From NCBI GenBank assembly GCA_964345825.1, contig CAYFSI010000008.1, positions 1 to 34,627 on the forward strand: a DNA stretch of 34,627 nucleotides, in the 5' to 3' direction. The translations under genes and the position numbers were made by a program. This DNA is from JAAYDH01 sp964345825. GTDB lineage: Bacteria; Bacillota_I; Bacilli_A; RFN20; CAG-826. Below the pieces are notes generated by a model, which was not told the DNA's origin, searched no databases, and saw only the letters and a list, made by a program, of their open reading frames with translations. Positions 24,088 through 31,726 of this stretch are shown here, one piece after another (the first letter of the stretch is position 1; the number at the start of each line of letters is the position of its first letter).

Positions 24088-25144
24088 CAAAGCGATAACC
24101 TTTATTGAGTCTTCTTTTCTCTCCCCTTTATTGAAAGACAGTGACATCACCGATATATCTTTCAATGGAGAAAACATTTTTTATCTTCACAATCTTTTTG
24201 GAAGGAAAGTAGCGGATATTGAGACTGATTTAATTGAGACAAAAGACTTCATCCGTCAAATCGCTAATTTGGCTGACAAGCAATTTTCCTATCAGGTTCC
24301 CATACTTGATGTTTCGATTGGCCAATATCGCTTAAACGCTGTTCATCAATCAATTGGTAGGATTGGCAAAGACACATCCTTAACATTTTCTTTAAGAATT
24401 GCCTCATCTCTCCCCAGAATAACGGATAGCAATGATTTTCTTAGCGATGAATTGATTGATCTTTTTGAGGTTCTCATCAAATCAGGTATTTCGATTGTGA
24501 TCGGTGGTCTGACTGGCAGTGGCAAAACCGAATTTCAGAAGTACCTGTTAAGAAAAATACCGGAAAACAAACGGATTATCCTCATTGATAATGTTTTGGA
24601 GTTAGAACAAGTTCGCGAACAAACAAAATTAGATTTAAACACATGGCAAGTAGATGAAAGAAATAACAATTCCTCAATCCAAGAATTAGTAAGAAATGCT
24701 TTGAGAAGCAATCCAGACTGGCTGATTGTCGGGGAAGCAAGGGGTTCGGAAATGATTGAAGTTTTGAATTCCGCAATGACAGGACACCCGATCATCACAA
24801 CAATTCATTCAATTGACGCAGCAAGTATGCCTTCTCGCATGGTAAGGATGATATTAATGAATGATAAAAAGATGAGCTATGAGGACACGATGAAGGATGT
24901 CTTGTATCATTTTCGTTTCTATGTCTATCTCGTCAAAGAAGAAAATGAACATGGCCAAATAAAAAGGCGAGTCTTATGTCTTTATTACATTAATGAAAAT
25001 GGGAAAGCAGATTACTTATATCGATGGAGTAAAGGTAGACATAATTATAAAAAAATTGAGCAAAAAATGGTTGAAATGTTAAATTTTGATCAATCTAATC
25101 AACTTTTCATCAAAACATTTATCAAGGAAAATGGCCATGAGTAA
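24077..25144 (+). CDS. Tad/CpaF-type secretion ATPase
   Basis: 355-aa cytoplasmic hexameric ATPase powering pilus assembly (VirB11/CpaF superfamily). Walker A GGLTGSGKT (143-151), an Asp box LIDNVLELE (169-177), Walker B DWLIVGEARG (214-223), and the His box GHPIITTIHS (236-245). The N-terminal domain is shorter than in CpaF of proteobacteria. It is the anchor for reading the surrounding operon as a Tad pilus. Upstream and downstream genes overlap it. Confidence 0.92.
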   Translation: MDINKAITFIESSFLSPLLKDSDITDISFNGENIFYLHNLFGRKVADIETDLIETKDFIRQIANLADKQFSYQVPILDVSIGQYRLNAVHQSIGRIGKDTSLTFSLRIASSLPRITDSNDFLSDELIDLFEVLIKSGISIVIGGLTGSGKTEFQKYLLRKIPENKRIILIDNVLELEQVREQTKLDLNTWQVDERNNNSSIQELVRNALRSNPDWLIVGEARGSEMIEVLNSAMTGHPIITTIHSIDAASMPSRMVRMILMNDKKMSYEDTMKDVLYHFRFYVYLVKEENEHGQIKRRVLCLYYINENGKADYLYRWSKGRHNYKKIEQKMVEMLNFDQSNQLFIKTFIKENGHE

Positions 25145-25847
25145 AAGCGTTTTAATTGGTTTAATTCTAAGCGTAGCTTTTGCATTTATTTGCTATTTCG
25201 CCACTGAGAACATTATTGTATCCTTTGTCGTTTTTGGGCTAACCATTTTATATTTTGTTTTAGTAATTGAAAGAAGATTTAAGAAATATTTGAAAATGAT
25301 AAAAAGATTTCATGATTGTTATTTTTTCATAAACAATTTTATTGTTTCGCTAAGTGTTAAGGAATCAATCAGCGGAGCTTTTATATCGGCCAGCGAGTCG
25401 CTTGGACAAGATTTTAAAGAAGAACAGGAGGGGATTCCAGATCTAACCGAAAATGAAAAAATTCTCTACCTGAAAAGATTTTTTCCTTTCCATTTGTATG
25501 CACTTTTTGCGGACATTGTTGTCCTTTGGTGTGAACAAGGAGGAGATATTTTAGTTATGTCTGGTTATTTAAGCAATGAATGTCGGGAAACCGAAGAATA
25601 TGTCATTTTTTGTCAAAGTGAAAATCGAAAGATAGTGGTTGAGTTTTCTATCCTTTGGTCATTTTCTCTACTCATTTTGTCAATTCTTCGCCTTGTATTA
25701 GCTGATTTTTATCATTCAATCACACAGCAGGTATTTTATCCTTACGCTGTTTTATGCATTTTTCTTATTTTGCTTTTTTCGGTAGAACTGTTAACAAAAA
25801 GAATGACCAAAATAGATATCAGAGGTTGGAATTATGGTGATAAATAA
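25137..25847 (+). CDS. TadB-like inner-membrane platform protein
   Basis: 236 aa. Two N-terminal membrane helices (about 5-23 and 26-44), a cytoplasmic helical domain (VSLSVKESISGAFISASESL is typical of the T2SSF fold), and two C-terminal helices (about 168-187, 198-215). This is the arrangement of TadB, which forms the platform on which the ATPase acts. The ATG at 25137 is 8 nt after AAGGA and overlaps the ATPase gene by 8 nt; an ATG at 25131 is too close to that site. Confidence 0.75.
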   Translation: MSKSVLIGLILSVAFAFICYFATENIIVSFVVFGLTILYFVLVIERRFKKYLKMIKRFHDCYFFINNFIVSLSVKESISGAFISASESLGQDFKEEQEGIPDLTENEKILYLKRFFPFHLYALFADIVVLWCEQGGDILVMSGYLSNECRETEEYVIFCQSENRKIVVEFSILWSFSLLILSILRLVLADFYHSITQQVFYPYAVLCIFLILLFSVELLTKRMTKIDIRGWNYGDK

Positions 25848-26508
25848 GTGGCGTAAACAAATTGAAGAGCTCGGCTATTCATATCGCAAAGAAGTATTTA
25901 AAATCATTTTATCAAATTTAGTTCTAATTATTTCTTTTGGTTTGATAAACTTTTTCCTTAAAGAACTGTTGATTATGGTCTTCAGCATCCTCGGTCTCGT
26001 TTTTATTAATTATTTTTTGTTTTCCTTTTATTCCAATAAGAAAGCACAAAGCGAAAAGGCACATAACGAGGAGCTTATATCTTTGTTATCTTATTTCCAA
26101 ACCTTTATTGTTAATAACAATACTGTTTATCAATCATTTCAAAAGATAAGCGAATTTGCTTCTCCGTGGATGAAAGAAAAAATCAGTTCATTCCTTATAA
26201 ATATTGATGGCGATAAAAGCGTGAAACCATTTATGGATTTTGCTTTTAATTTCACTAACAATGTCACCAAAAACTTGATGCTATCAATCTATCAAATGGT
26301 TGATCAAGGTCAAAACTCATTGCAACTTTCTCAATTCACTGTTCTTTTCCAAAGCATTACCAACAATTACAATTCTGAAATGAAAGTCAAAAAACAAAAG
26401 TCTTTATCTCAAATGACCACCTTTCCACTGCTTGGTGCAGGAGCAATCGTAATTGTTCTATCTTTTAGCATTATTTCGGTTGTGGGAGATATGGTTAATG
26501 TCTTATAA
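25834..26508 (+). CDS. TadC-like inner-membrane platform protein
   Basis: 224 aa. Two membrane helices (about 24-40, 43-64), a cytoplasmic T2SSF-like domain (NTVYQSFQKISEFASPWMKE), and one C-terminal helix (LLGAGAIVIVLSFSIISVVG). Partner of the preceding TadB-like protein, which it overlaps by 14 nt. Confidence 0.75.
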   Translation: MVINKWRKQIEELGYSYRKEVFKIILSNLVLIISFGLINFFLKELLIMVFSILGLVFINYFLFSFYSNKKAQSEKAHNEELISLLSYFQTFIVNNNTVYQSFQKISEFASPWMKEKISSFLINIDGDKSVKPFMDFAFNFTNNVTKNLMLSIYQMVDQGQNSLQLSQFTVLFQSITNNYNSEMKVKKQKSLSQMTTFPLLGAGAIVIVLSFSIISVVGDMVNVL

Positions 26509-26839
26509 AATTGGTTTGATTCTTTCGATGATTTTTGTGGCGCTTTTCTTTGCCTTTGGCATTGACATAATCACAATTCAATTTGTTTTTAGCAACTTGG
26601 ATGCACAATCGGTTGCTATTTCGTATCGAATCAGTCAATACGGCACACTTGATGATAATTTAATTCAAGAAATCGAAAATCGTTACAAAGTTGATTTTGA
26701 ATGTTTAAGTTATTGTCACCCCCAGTTTGGTGAAACCCTCGATTACAAAATATCTCGTCAGATCACTCCTATCGTTATTTCAAAGGAACCCATGACAATA
26801 GCGATAAAGCGATCGGCAATCATTGGTTATTATTCATAG
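26498..26839 (+). CDS. Small pilin-like membrane-anchored protein
   Basis: 113 aa. N-terminal helix (YKIGLILSMIFVALFFAFGI) followed by an external domain of about 85 residues with two Cys (ECLSYC). TadE/TadF-like layout. GGGAGAT lies about 8 nt upstream of the chosen ATG; the start overlaps the TadC-like gene by 11 nt. Confidence 0.65.
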   Translation: MSYKIGLILSMIFVALFFAFGIDIITIQFVFSNLDAQSVAISYRISQYGTLDDNLIQEIENRYKVDFECLSYCHPQFGETLDYKISRQITPIVISKEPMTIAIKRSAIIGYYS

Positions 26840-26851
26840 AAAGGAGAGATT

Positions 26852-27001
26852 ATGTCGGAACTAAAAGGATCATTGCTTGGAGTCATCTTAGTGTTGATTT
26901 TGTTTGGAACACTCAGCGCCTGTCTTACCGCAGCCTTTTCATCAATGACTTCGGCAGCGACAAGCCAAGTAGCAGAAGTTATTGACCAAACAAACGCTTA
27001 A
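26852..27001 (+). CDS. 49-aa hydrophobic peptide, candidate major (Flp-type) pilin
   Basis: Ends the pilus operon. A strong AAAGGAGAG lies 5 nt before the ATG. The protein has a short charged start (MSELKG), one membrane helix (SLLGVILVLILFGTLSACL) and a small polar, Ala/Ser-rich tail. Size, Gly before the helix, and the last place in the cluster fit a Flp pilin, usually the most abundant product. It lacks the Glu at +5 and the EY of classical Flp pilins, so prepilin processing is uncertain. A terminator follows directly. Confidence 0.65.
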   Translation: MSELKGSLLGVILVLILFGTLSACLTAAFSSMTSAATSQVAEVIDQTNA

Positions 27002-27008
27002 GAGAAGG

Positions 27009-27041
27009 ACGATTCCTAGTCCGGGAATCGTTTTTATTTTG
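27009..27041 (+). terminator. Rho-independent terminator of the pilus operon
   Basis: Stem ACGATTCC (27009-27016) with GGAATCGT (27024-27031), 7-nt loop, then TTTTATTTT. Confidence 0.92.
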
Positions 27042-27060
27042 TGTTGTTTTTGGTTTCGTT

Positions 27061-27076
27061 TATAATAACGGGGAGG
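27061..27076 (+). promoter_or_regulatory. -10 box and ribosome binding site of the acyl carrier protein gene
   Basis: TATAAT at 27061-27066 (with TTTGTG at 27038-27043, 17 bp upstream, as a possible -35), then GGGGAGG at 27070-27076, 8 nt before the ATG. Confidence 0.5.
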
Positions 27077-27084
27077 TAAAAAAT

Positions 27085-27309
27085 ATGGCCGTTATTGATA
27101 CAGTAAAAACTATCTTAGGAAAGCGCGTGGATGTTTCTTCGCTTTCAGAAGAAGACAAATTAGTCGATTTGGGTCTCGATTCCCTTGATTTAGTGGAAGT
27201 TATGATCGAAATTGAAGAGGAAGTTGGAGTCGAGTTTTCCAGCGACGAAATCGCTCATCTTGTCACATTGAAAGATGTTGTTGATTTAGTTAATTCGAAA
27301 AGCAAATAA
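27085..27309 (+). CDS. acpP: Acyl carrier protein
   Basis: 74-aa acidic helical protein that carries acyl chains on 4'-phosphopantetheine for fatty-acid or phospholipid synthesis. The attachment motif is GLDSLDLVE with Ser33; the EIEEEVGVEFSSDEI helix is typical. Stands alone between a terminator and tRNA genes. Confidence 0.93.
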   Translation: MAVIDTVKTILGKRVDVSSLSEEDKLVDLGLDSLDLVEVMIEIEEEVGVEFSSDEIAHLVTLKDVVDLVNSKSK

Positions 27310-27387
27310 CTACTTGTCTTTAGACGACTTGCGTGATATTATTTCTCTTGCGTTTTACAAGTAAGTGTTCCCATTTACCTGTACGCT

Positions 27388-27463
27388 GCCTACCTAGCTC
27401 AGTCGGTAGAGCTATCGGCTGTTAACCGATCGGTCGTGGGTTCGAGTCCCTCGGTAGGCGCCA
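27388..27463 (+). tRNA. tRNA-Asn (anticodon GTT)
   Basis: 76 nt. Acceptor GCCTACC with GGTAGGC, D arm AGCTCAGTCGGTAGAGCT, loop CTGTTAA (GTT), T arm GTGGGTTCGAGTCCCTC, encoded CCA. Confidence 0.97.
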
Positions 27464-27466
27464 CTT

Positions 27467-27543
27467 GGCCATATGGAGAAGCGGCTTAACTCACTACCCT
27501 TTCACGGTAGCATTCTCGGGTTCGAATCCCGATATGGTCACCA
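27467..27543 (+). tRNA. tRNA-Glu (anticodon TTC)
   Basis: 77 nt. Acceptor GGCCATA with TATGGTC, anticodon stem CTACC/GGTAG, loop CTTTCAC (TTC), T arm TCGGGTTCGAATCCCGA, encoded CCA. Three bases after tRNA-Asn, so co-transcribed. Second Glu tRNA in the window. Confidence 0.97.
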
Positions 27544-27555
27544 TTTAAAAACAAA

Positions 27556-27611
27556 GTCTATTTTGATAGACCTTATTACAAAAATTCCGCATTTAGTAAG
27601 CGGTTTTTTTG
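27556..27611 (+). terminator. Terminator region after tRNA-Asn/tRNA-Glu
   Basis: A hairpin GTCTAT/ATAGAC (27556-27571) is followed by a second one, CCGC/GCGG (27587-27603), leading into T7. The second is the likelier terminator. Confidence 0.65.
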
Positions 27612-27651
27612 TTTGAGTTCACAAAGAAAAAATATACATCCTATATTGGTC

Positions 27652-27680
27652 TTGAATAAGCATTTTTAAAAAATTAAAAT
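27652..27680 (+). promoter_or_regulatory. Promoter of the membrane protein/ABC exporter operon
   Basis: -35 TTGAAT (27652-27657), 17-bp spacer, -10 TAAAAT (27675-27680). The ATG at 27687 is 6 nt after the -10 box with no ribosome binding site, so the mRNA should be leaderless. Confidence 0.5.
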
Positions 27681-27686
27681 ATTAAC

Positions 27687-28127
27687 ATGAAAGAACTAAT
27701 CTTACATCGGCGAATTAATCGTGTTGGAGGACTCCTCTTTAATATCGGAATAACCGCCGCCGCTTTACTAGTGATTGGTTTTCTTTCCTTTGTATTTATC
27801 GTTGCCATTTGGCTTCTAGTTATTCTTATTCTAATACTGTTCGCCCTTGTCACACTAGGTTTAGTTCTACTCAATCCCGAATTTAAGGCCACCTTCGATT
27901 CTATAGCAGAAGGACCAACTAACTTAGTCGCCTTTTTCGCCTCATTGTTCCGACAAGCCGCTATTCCTTTATGCGCTGTTTCCTGCTTATTTTTAATTGC
28001 TTCTCTCATTTTCTTTTTTACCACTCCTAGAAATTCTACTAAAACAGCAAAAATTGTTCTTAGCTTTGTTGGCATTATTGCCTCCATCGTGTTCGCGGTT
28101 TTAATTTTAGTAATTAATCCGGCTTAA
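27687..28127 (+). CDS. Small multi-pass membrane protein, function unknown
   Basis: 146 aa with about four membrane helices: two adjoining near residues 15-68, and two near 90-110 and 120-143. A loop of about 20 residues (NPEFKATFDSIAEGPTNLVA) joins the halves. Not recognised. It precedes a membrane protein and an ABC exporter in the same direction with small gaps, so it may belong to that system. Confidence 0.7.
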   Translation: MKELILHRRINRVGGLLFNIGITAAALLVIGFLSFVFIVAIWLLVILILILFALVTLGLVLLNPEFKATFDSIAEGPTNLVAFFASLFRQAAIPLCAVSCLFLIASLIFFFTTPRNSTKTAKIVLSFVGIIASIVFAVLILVINPA

Positions 28128-28140
28128 ATTAAGGAATAAA

Positions 28141-28671
28141 ATGAATAAACTGACTCTTACATTGATACCTAATAAAATTAACTATGTTTTTTCTATTGAA
28201 GGAAAAATTCTTAAATTTAAGAAAAACAAAAGAGGGTTGCTTGAGACTACTTTTGAAAGTGAAAAACCGGAAATCAAACTGGATATTTCCACTCTTCCAA
28301 GTGAACTAGTAGAAGAAAAAGCCGGCCTACATTTCTTTATCTTTTTCCTATTGAGCATCTTAAATGTTTTTAACCCCTCTTATCCAAAAAGAGATATCTT
28401 CGAACTCAATTATTCAGGAACAATCAACATTGAGAAAAGTCCAAATATTTGTCTCTCTTTTATTCACCCCCTAAATAATGGTAAAGCTCTTAAAACTCAA
28501 AATGAGAACTCCGCTATTTACTTTGATGATAACGAGAGTAATATTTACATATTGAATAAGAAAGCGAAACGAAGAAGAACGCTTGTCAATGTTTTCAAAA
28601 CATTAGCCATCATTGCCATCAGTATTGCTCTCATCTTCCTGCTCATTGTTGGACTTATTCAAAATATTTAA
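28141..28671 (+). CDS. Tail-anchored membrane protein, function unknown
   Basis: 176 aa. A soluble N-terminal part rich in Lys and beta-prone residues, a hydrophobic patch near residues 62-75 (LHFFIFFLLSILNVF), and a C-terminal membrane helix (TLAIIAISIALIFLLIVGLI, about 154-173). AAGGA lies 8 nt before the ATG. Between the small membrane protein and the ABC ATPase; no known family recognised. Confidence 0.7.
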   Translation: MNKLTLTLIPNKINYVFSIEGKILKFKKNKRGLLETTFESEKPEIKLDISTLPSELVEEKAGLHFFIFFLLSILNVFNPSYPKRDIFELNYSGTINIEKSPNICLSFIHPLNNGKALKTQNENSAIYFDDNESNIYILNKKAKRRRTLVNVFKTLAIIAISIALIFLLIVGLIQNI

Positions 28672-28695
28672 CTAAAGAAACTATTGAGGAAAAAA

Positions 28696-29568
28696 ATGTC
28701 ACAGACAGTTTTAGAAGTATGCAATTTAAATAAAAAATACACAAATTTTGCTCTTAAAGATGTCTCTTTTTCTTTGAAAGAAGGTACTATATATGGTTTT
28801 ATTGGACGAAACGGAGCTGGTAAAACAACGACTTTAAAATGTATTTATAATCTCGTTCAAAGTGACTCCGGAGAAATATTATACCTCGGTGAAGATTTTC
28901 AAAAGATAGAAATAAAAGCCAAAAATGAAATCAGCTTGCTTTTCGGCGGAGTCGATTTTTATCCAAGCCAAAAAGCCAAAACCATCGCTCAGGTTACCTC
29001 AACCTTTTATGAAACATGGGACGAAGAATTATATCTAAAACTTTTAAAATTCTTTGACCTGGATCAAGAAAAGAAGATTAAACAATTTTCTAATGGTATG
29101 AAAGTCAAATTCGGTTTAACATTAGCCCTTTCTCATGGTGCAAAAGTCCTTCTATTGGATGAACCGACTAGCGGATTAGATCCTGTATCTCGTGATGAGG
29201 TTCTCGATTGTTTTTTAAAGATTGCTCAGTTAAAGAAAACGACTATCTTATTTTCCACACACGTTATTTCTGATTTGGACAAATGCGCTGATAAAATCAT
29301 CTACATTAAGGAAGGTGAAATTTATCAAAATTCGAGTGTTGAAAAGTTTAAAAGTGACTATCTTCACATTGAAGGTTCCGCTGAACTATTAAACAACATT
29401 GACAAGAATCGAATCAAAAGATTATTTATTCATCAAGGCAAATTTTCTGGTCTAATCATGAAAAATGATCAAAGTTCGTTTTCAAATTTTGCTTTGCAAG
29501 AACCGACATTAGAAGAATTGATGCTCAACATCGAAAGGGGAAATGAAAATGAAGAAACTCCTTTCTAA
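28696..29568 (+). CDS. ABC transporter ATP-binding protein (ABC-2 exporter type)
   Basis: 290-aa cytoplasmic ATPase. Walker A GRNGAGKTT (37-45), signature FSNGM in place of LSGGQ, Walker B VLLLDEPTSGLDP, H-loop FSTHVISDL. The sequence is closest in style to YtrB/BcrA-type subunits. GAGGA at 28686-28690 sets the ATG at 28696; the TTG at 28684 is not needed. Its end overlaps the permease gene by 20 nt. The exported substrate (peptide, antibiotic or lipid) is unknown. Confidence 0.93.
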   Translation: MSQTVLEVCNLNKKYTNFALKDVSFSLKEGTIYGFIGRNGAGKTTTLKCIYNLVQSDSGEILYLGEDFQKIEIKAKNEISLLFGGVDFYPSQKAKTIAQVTSTFYETWDEELYLKLLKFFDLDQEKKIKQFSNGMKVKFGLTLALSHGAKVLLLDEPTSGLDPVSRDEVLDCFLKIAQLKKTTILFSTHVISDLDKCADKIIYIKEGEIYQNSSVEKFKSDYLHIEGSAELLNNIDKNRIKRLFIHQGKFSGLIMKNDQSSFSNFALQEPTLEELMLNIERGNENEETPF

Positions 29569-30208
29569 AGAATTACGCTTGTGCTTAACCCCTCAAGTGA
29601 TTACCTTTATTTGTCTGTCCGCTCTTATTGCCATTCCGTCTTGGCCAGCGCTCACCTCCTTTATTTACACCTTTATGGCACTTGTTATTATCTTCCCAGT
29701 CGCCATAGCGAATCGTGATATTGAATACACTTCTTTACTTCCCATTCGTAAAATTGATATTGTCAAAGGCAAGGTATTACTCGCTTCATTCATTGAATTG
29801 AGTTCGATAGTGGTTTCTGTTCCCTTCGCCTTGTTGAAACTTTTTCTTATTAATCCTGCAATAGGAGAAGCTGGTCAGTACCCTGATTTAGGAATCAATC
29901 TTGTCTTATACGGAATCGTTTTTGCAATGTGTGGTTTCTTTAATCTATTGTTCATTCCAATGTATTATAAAAATCCATTTAAAACGGCCAAGTCTCAACT
30001 ATTGTCCACTTTCATTATCCTGTTATTGACGATGGTTGTGATGGCGATATTTATGATTCCTGCTGCTTCTGAATTTGTAAACACATTTACTGGTCTAAAT
30101 TTGATTATCCAATTTGTTTCACTAGGAGCGGGAATTGGATTGTTTGTGCTTTTTAATTTCCTGGCTTTCCATTTTGGAGCTAAGAAAATCAGATCTATTG
30201 ACCTATAA
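29549..30208 (+). CDS. ABC-2 type permease
   Basis: 219 aa with about six membrane helices. It begins MKKLLSKELRLCLTPQ, the typical short amphipathic start of ABC-2 permeases, then alternates helices with the loop ANRDIEYTSLLPIRKIDIVK, where the ATPase usually couples. The ATG at 29549 is 8 nt after AAAGGGG, better spaced than the ATG at 29543. Partner of the overlapping ATPase gene. Confidence 0.88.
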   Translation: MKKLLSKELRLCLTPQVITFICLSALIAIPSWPALTSFIYTFMALVIIFPVAIANRDIEYTSLLPIRKIDIVKGKVLLASFIELSSIVVSVPFALLKLFLINPAIGEAGQYPDLGINLVLYGIVFAMCGFFNLLFIPMYYKNPFKTAKSQLLSTFIILLLTMVVMAIFMIPAASEFVNTFTGLNLIIQFVSLGAGIGLFVLFNFLAFHFGAKKIRSIDL

Positions 30209-30274
30209 TTCGCTGCTTTACCTTTTTAACATCTTTTGGTATAGTCAAAAAAAGGCAATCAATGTTATAGTAAG

Positions 30275-30304
30275 TTGACGACAAATATTTTATTTGCCTT
30301 AAAT
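30275..30304 (+). promoter_or_regulatory. mgtC-like gene promoter, flanked by an inverted repeat
   Basis: -35 TTGACG (30275-30280), 18-bp spacer, -10 TTAAAT (30299-30304). Inverted 7-bp arms AAGGCAA (30252-30258) and TTGCCTT (30294-30300) bracket the -35 and reach into the -10. GGGAG precedes the ATG. Confidence 0.5.
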
Positions 30305-30321
30305 TATTAGGGAGAACGACT

Positions 30322-31077
30322 ATGGATCCAATTGTTACTATTGATCAATTTATAGCTAATTGGTTTAATGACCTGAAATTTGAGGGAACAAATGTCAGCT
30401 GGGGCAATTTGATTCTCTGTTCTATTGCTATTCTCATTTGTGTTGTGTTGTGTGGACTCGTTGGTCTCGAAAGAGAAAAACGCGGCCGTAGTGCTGGATT
30501 AAGAACTCACCTCCTTGTCGGTGTTGGCTCATGCGTTATCATGATTATTTCCATTTACGGACTTCCATTTTACACTGGAATGACTAGAGACGTCGCCCGT
30601 CTTGCTGCTCAAGTGGTAGCTGGTGTTGGCTTTCTTGGCGCTGGTGCCATTATTCATAACAATGGTGGTATTAAAGGATTAACCACCGCTTCAACTATTT
30701 GGCTTGTCATGGCTATCGGCTTAGCTTGTGGTTCAATGAATTTCATCTTATCTATCATCAGTACAGTCGTGGTCATGATTGTTCTTGTTACTTTCCGTCG
30801 CATTGAGAGAATGGTCACCCGATCAAATCCATACTTAGTCATGCTCGCTCCTAGCGATATTCCTGTGATGACTGATTTACTTGGTGTGGTTAAAGATTTT
30901 GGCTACACCATCACAGATTTAAGAAGTCAAATTATCAAAGATGGGCTTCAAGCAAGCATTGAAGTTACTTTCAAACTATCTTCTGAAAATAATGAAGAAA
31001 TTAAAGTTGAACAATTTGTTAAAGCTCTCGAAGAGAAAGCTCACGCTATTAGTGTGCAAGTCCTCAACCATCATTAA
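30322..31077 (+). CDS. MgtC/SapB family membrane protein
   Basis: 251 aa. Four N-terminal membrane helices with the family core GLVGLEREKRGRSAGLRTH, VAGVGFLGAGAI and GLTTASTIW. The C-terminal 80 residues form a cytoplasmic ACT-like domain. MgtC proteins help growth at low Mg2+ and act on the F1F0 ATP synthase in Salmonella; many homologues in Firmicutes have no defined role. Own promoter, no co-transcribed partner seen. Confidence 0.93.
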   Translation: MDPIVTIDQFIANWFNDLKFEGTNVSWGNLILCSIAILICVVLCGLVGLEREKRGRSAGLRTHLLVGVGSCVIMIISIYGLPFYTGMTRDVARLAAQVVAGVGFLGAGAIIHNNGGIKGLTTASTIWLVMAIGLACGSMNFILSIISTVVVMIVLVTFRRIERMVTRSNPYLVMLAPSDIPVMTDLLGVVKDFGYTITDLRSQIIKDGLQASIEVTFKLSSENNEEIKVEQFVKALEEKAHAISVQVLNHH

Positions 31078-31111
31078 TAAGTAGTTCACTTATACTTAAG
31101 AGAGGTTTTCT

Positions 31112-31726
31112 ATGGATAAGAAAAGTTTAAATGTTCAGATTCAAGAAGCCTCTTTTTCTTTACTCAATCACGGAGTCATTGCTTTTCCCACTGAAACAGT
31201 GATGGGCTTGGGAGTGGTTTATAACGATAAAGAGGCTTATGATCGCTTGAATTTCATAAAACATCGACCAGAAGATCATCCCTACACGATGATGCTTTCT
31301 CATCCCGATGAAATTGAAAAATATGCCCACATTGATTCTCGAAGTGCAAAAATCATCAAAGCATTTATGCCAGGATCAATTACTTTACTCCTTCCGGTGA
31401 AAGAAAATGTTCCTGAATGGGTCACCCATAATACCGGTGTAATTGGAATGAGAGTGCCTTCAAACGAAGAAGCCCTCCTTTTGCTAAAACAAATCAAACT
31501 ACCTCTATTAGTCCCTTCTGCGAATCGTTCCGGTGAGAAACCCGCTTTATCAAGCGATGAAGTCAAAGCAATCTTTGGAAATGAATTGGACTACATCATC
31601 ACAGGCAAAAGTACCTCTTCGATTCCATCAACGATTGTTGATTTGACCAAAAACGAAATTAAAATCATCCGACAAGGCCCGATAACGATGGAACAAATTA
31701 ACGCTGTGATTAACCATGACAAATAA
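31112..31726 (+). CDS. Threonylcarbamoyl-AMP synthase (Sua5/YciO/YrdC family)
   Basis: 204-aa cytosolic enzyme that makes threonylcarbamoyl-AMP from threonine, bicarbonate and ATP, the first step of t6A37 in ANN-decoding tRNAs. Motifs: GVIAFPTETVMGLG, KHRPEDHP (the usual K-R-P), PGSITLLLP, GVIGMRVPS, PLLVPSANRSGEKP and PSTIVDL. It lacks the extra Sua5 C-terminal domain, so it is of the short TsaC type. GAGAGG precedes the ATG. The end overlaps the next gene by 11 nt. Confidence 0.93.
   Translation: MDKKSLNVQIQEASFSLLNHGVIAFPTETVMGLGVVYNDKEAYDRLNFIKHRPEDHPYTMMLSHPDEIEKYAHIDSRSAKIIKAFMPGSITLLLPVKENVPEWVTHNTGVIGMRVPSNEEALLLLKQIKLPLLVPSANRSGEKPALSSDEVKAIFGNELDYIITGKSTSSIPSTIVDLTKNEIKIIRQGPITMEQINAVINHDK

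Noticed and set aside
30209..30321. Mg2+ riboswitch ahead of the mgtC-like gene
   Set aside because: The promoter lies only about 20 nt before the start, leaving no room for a structured leader.
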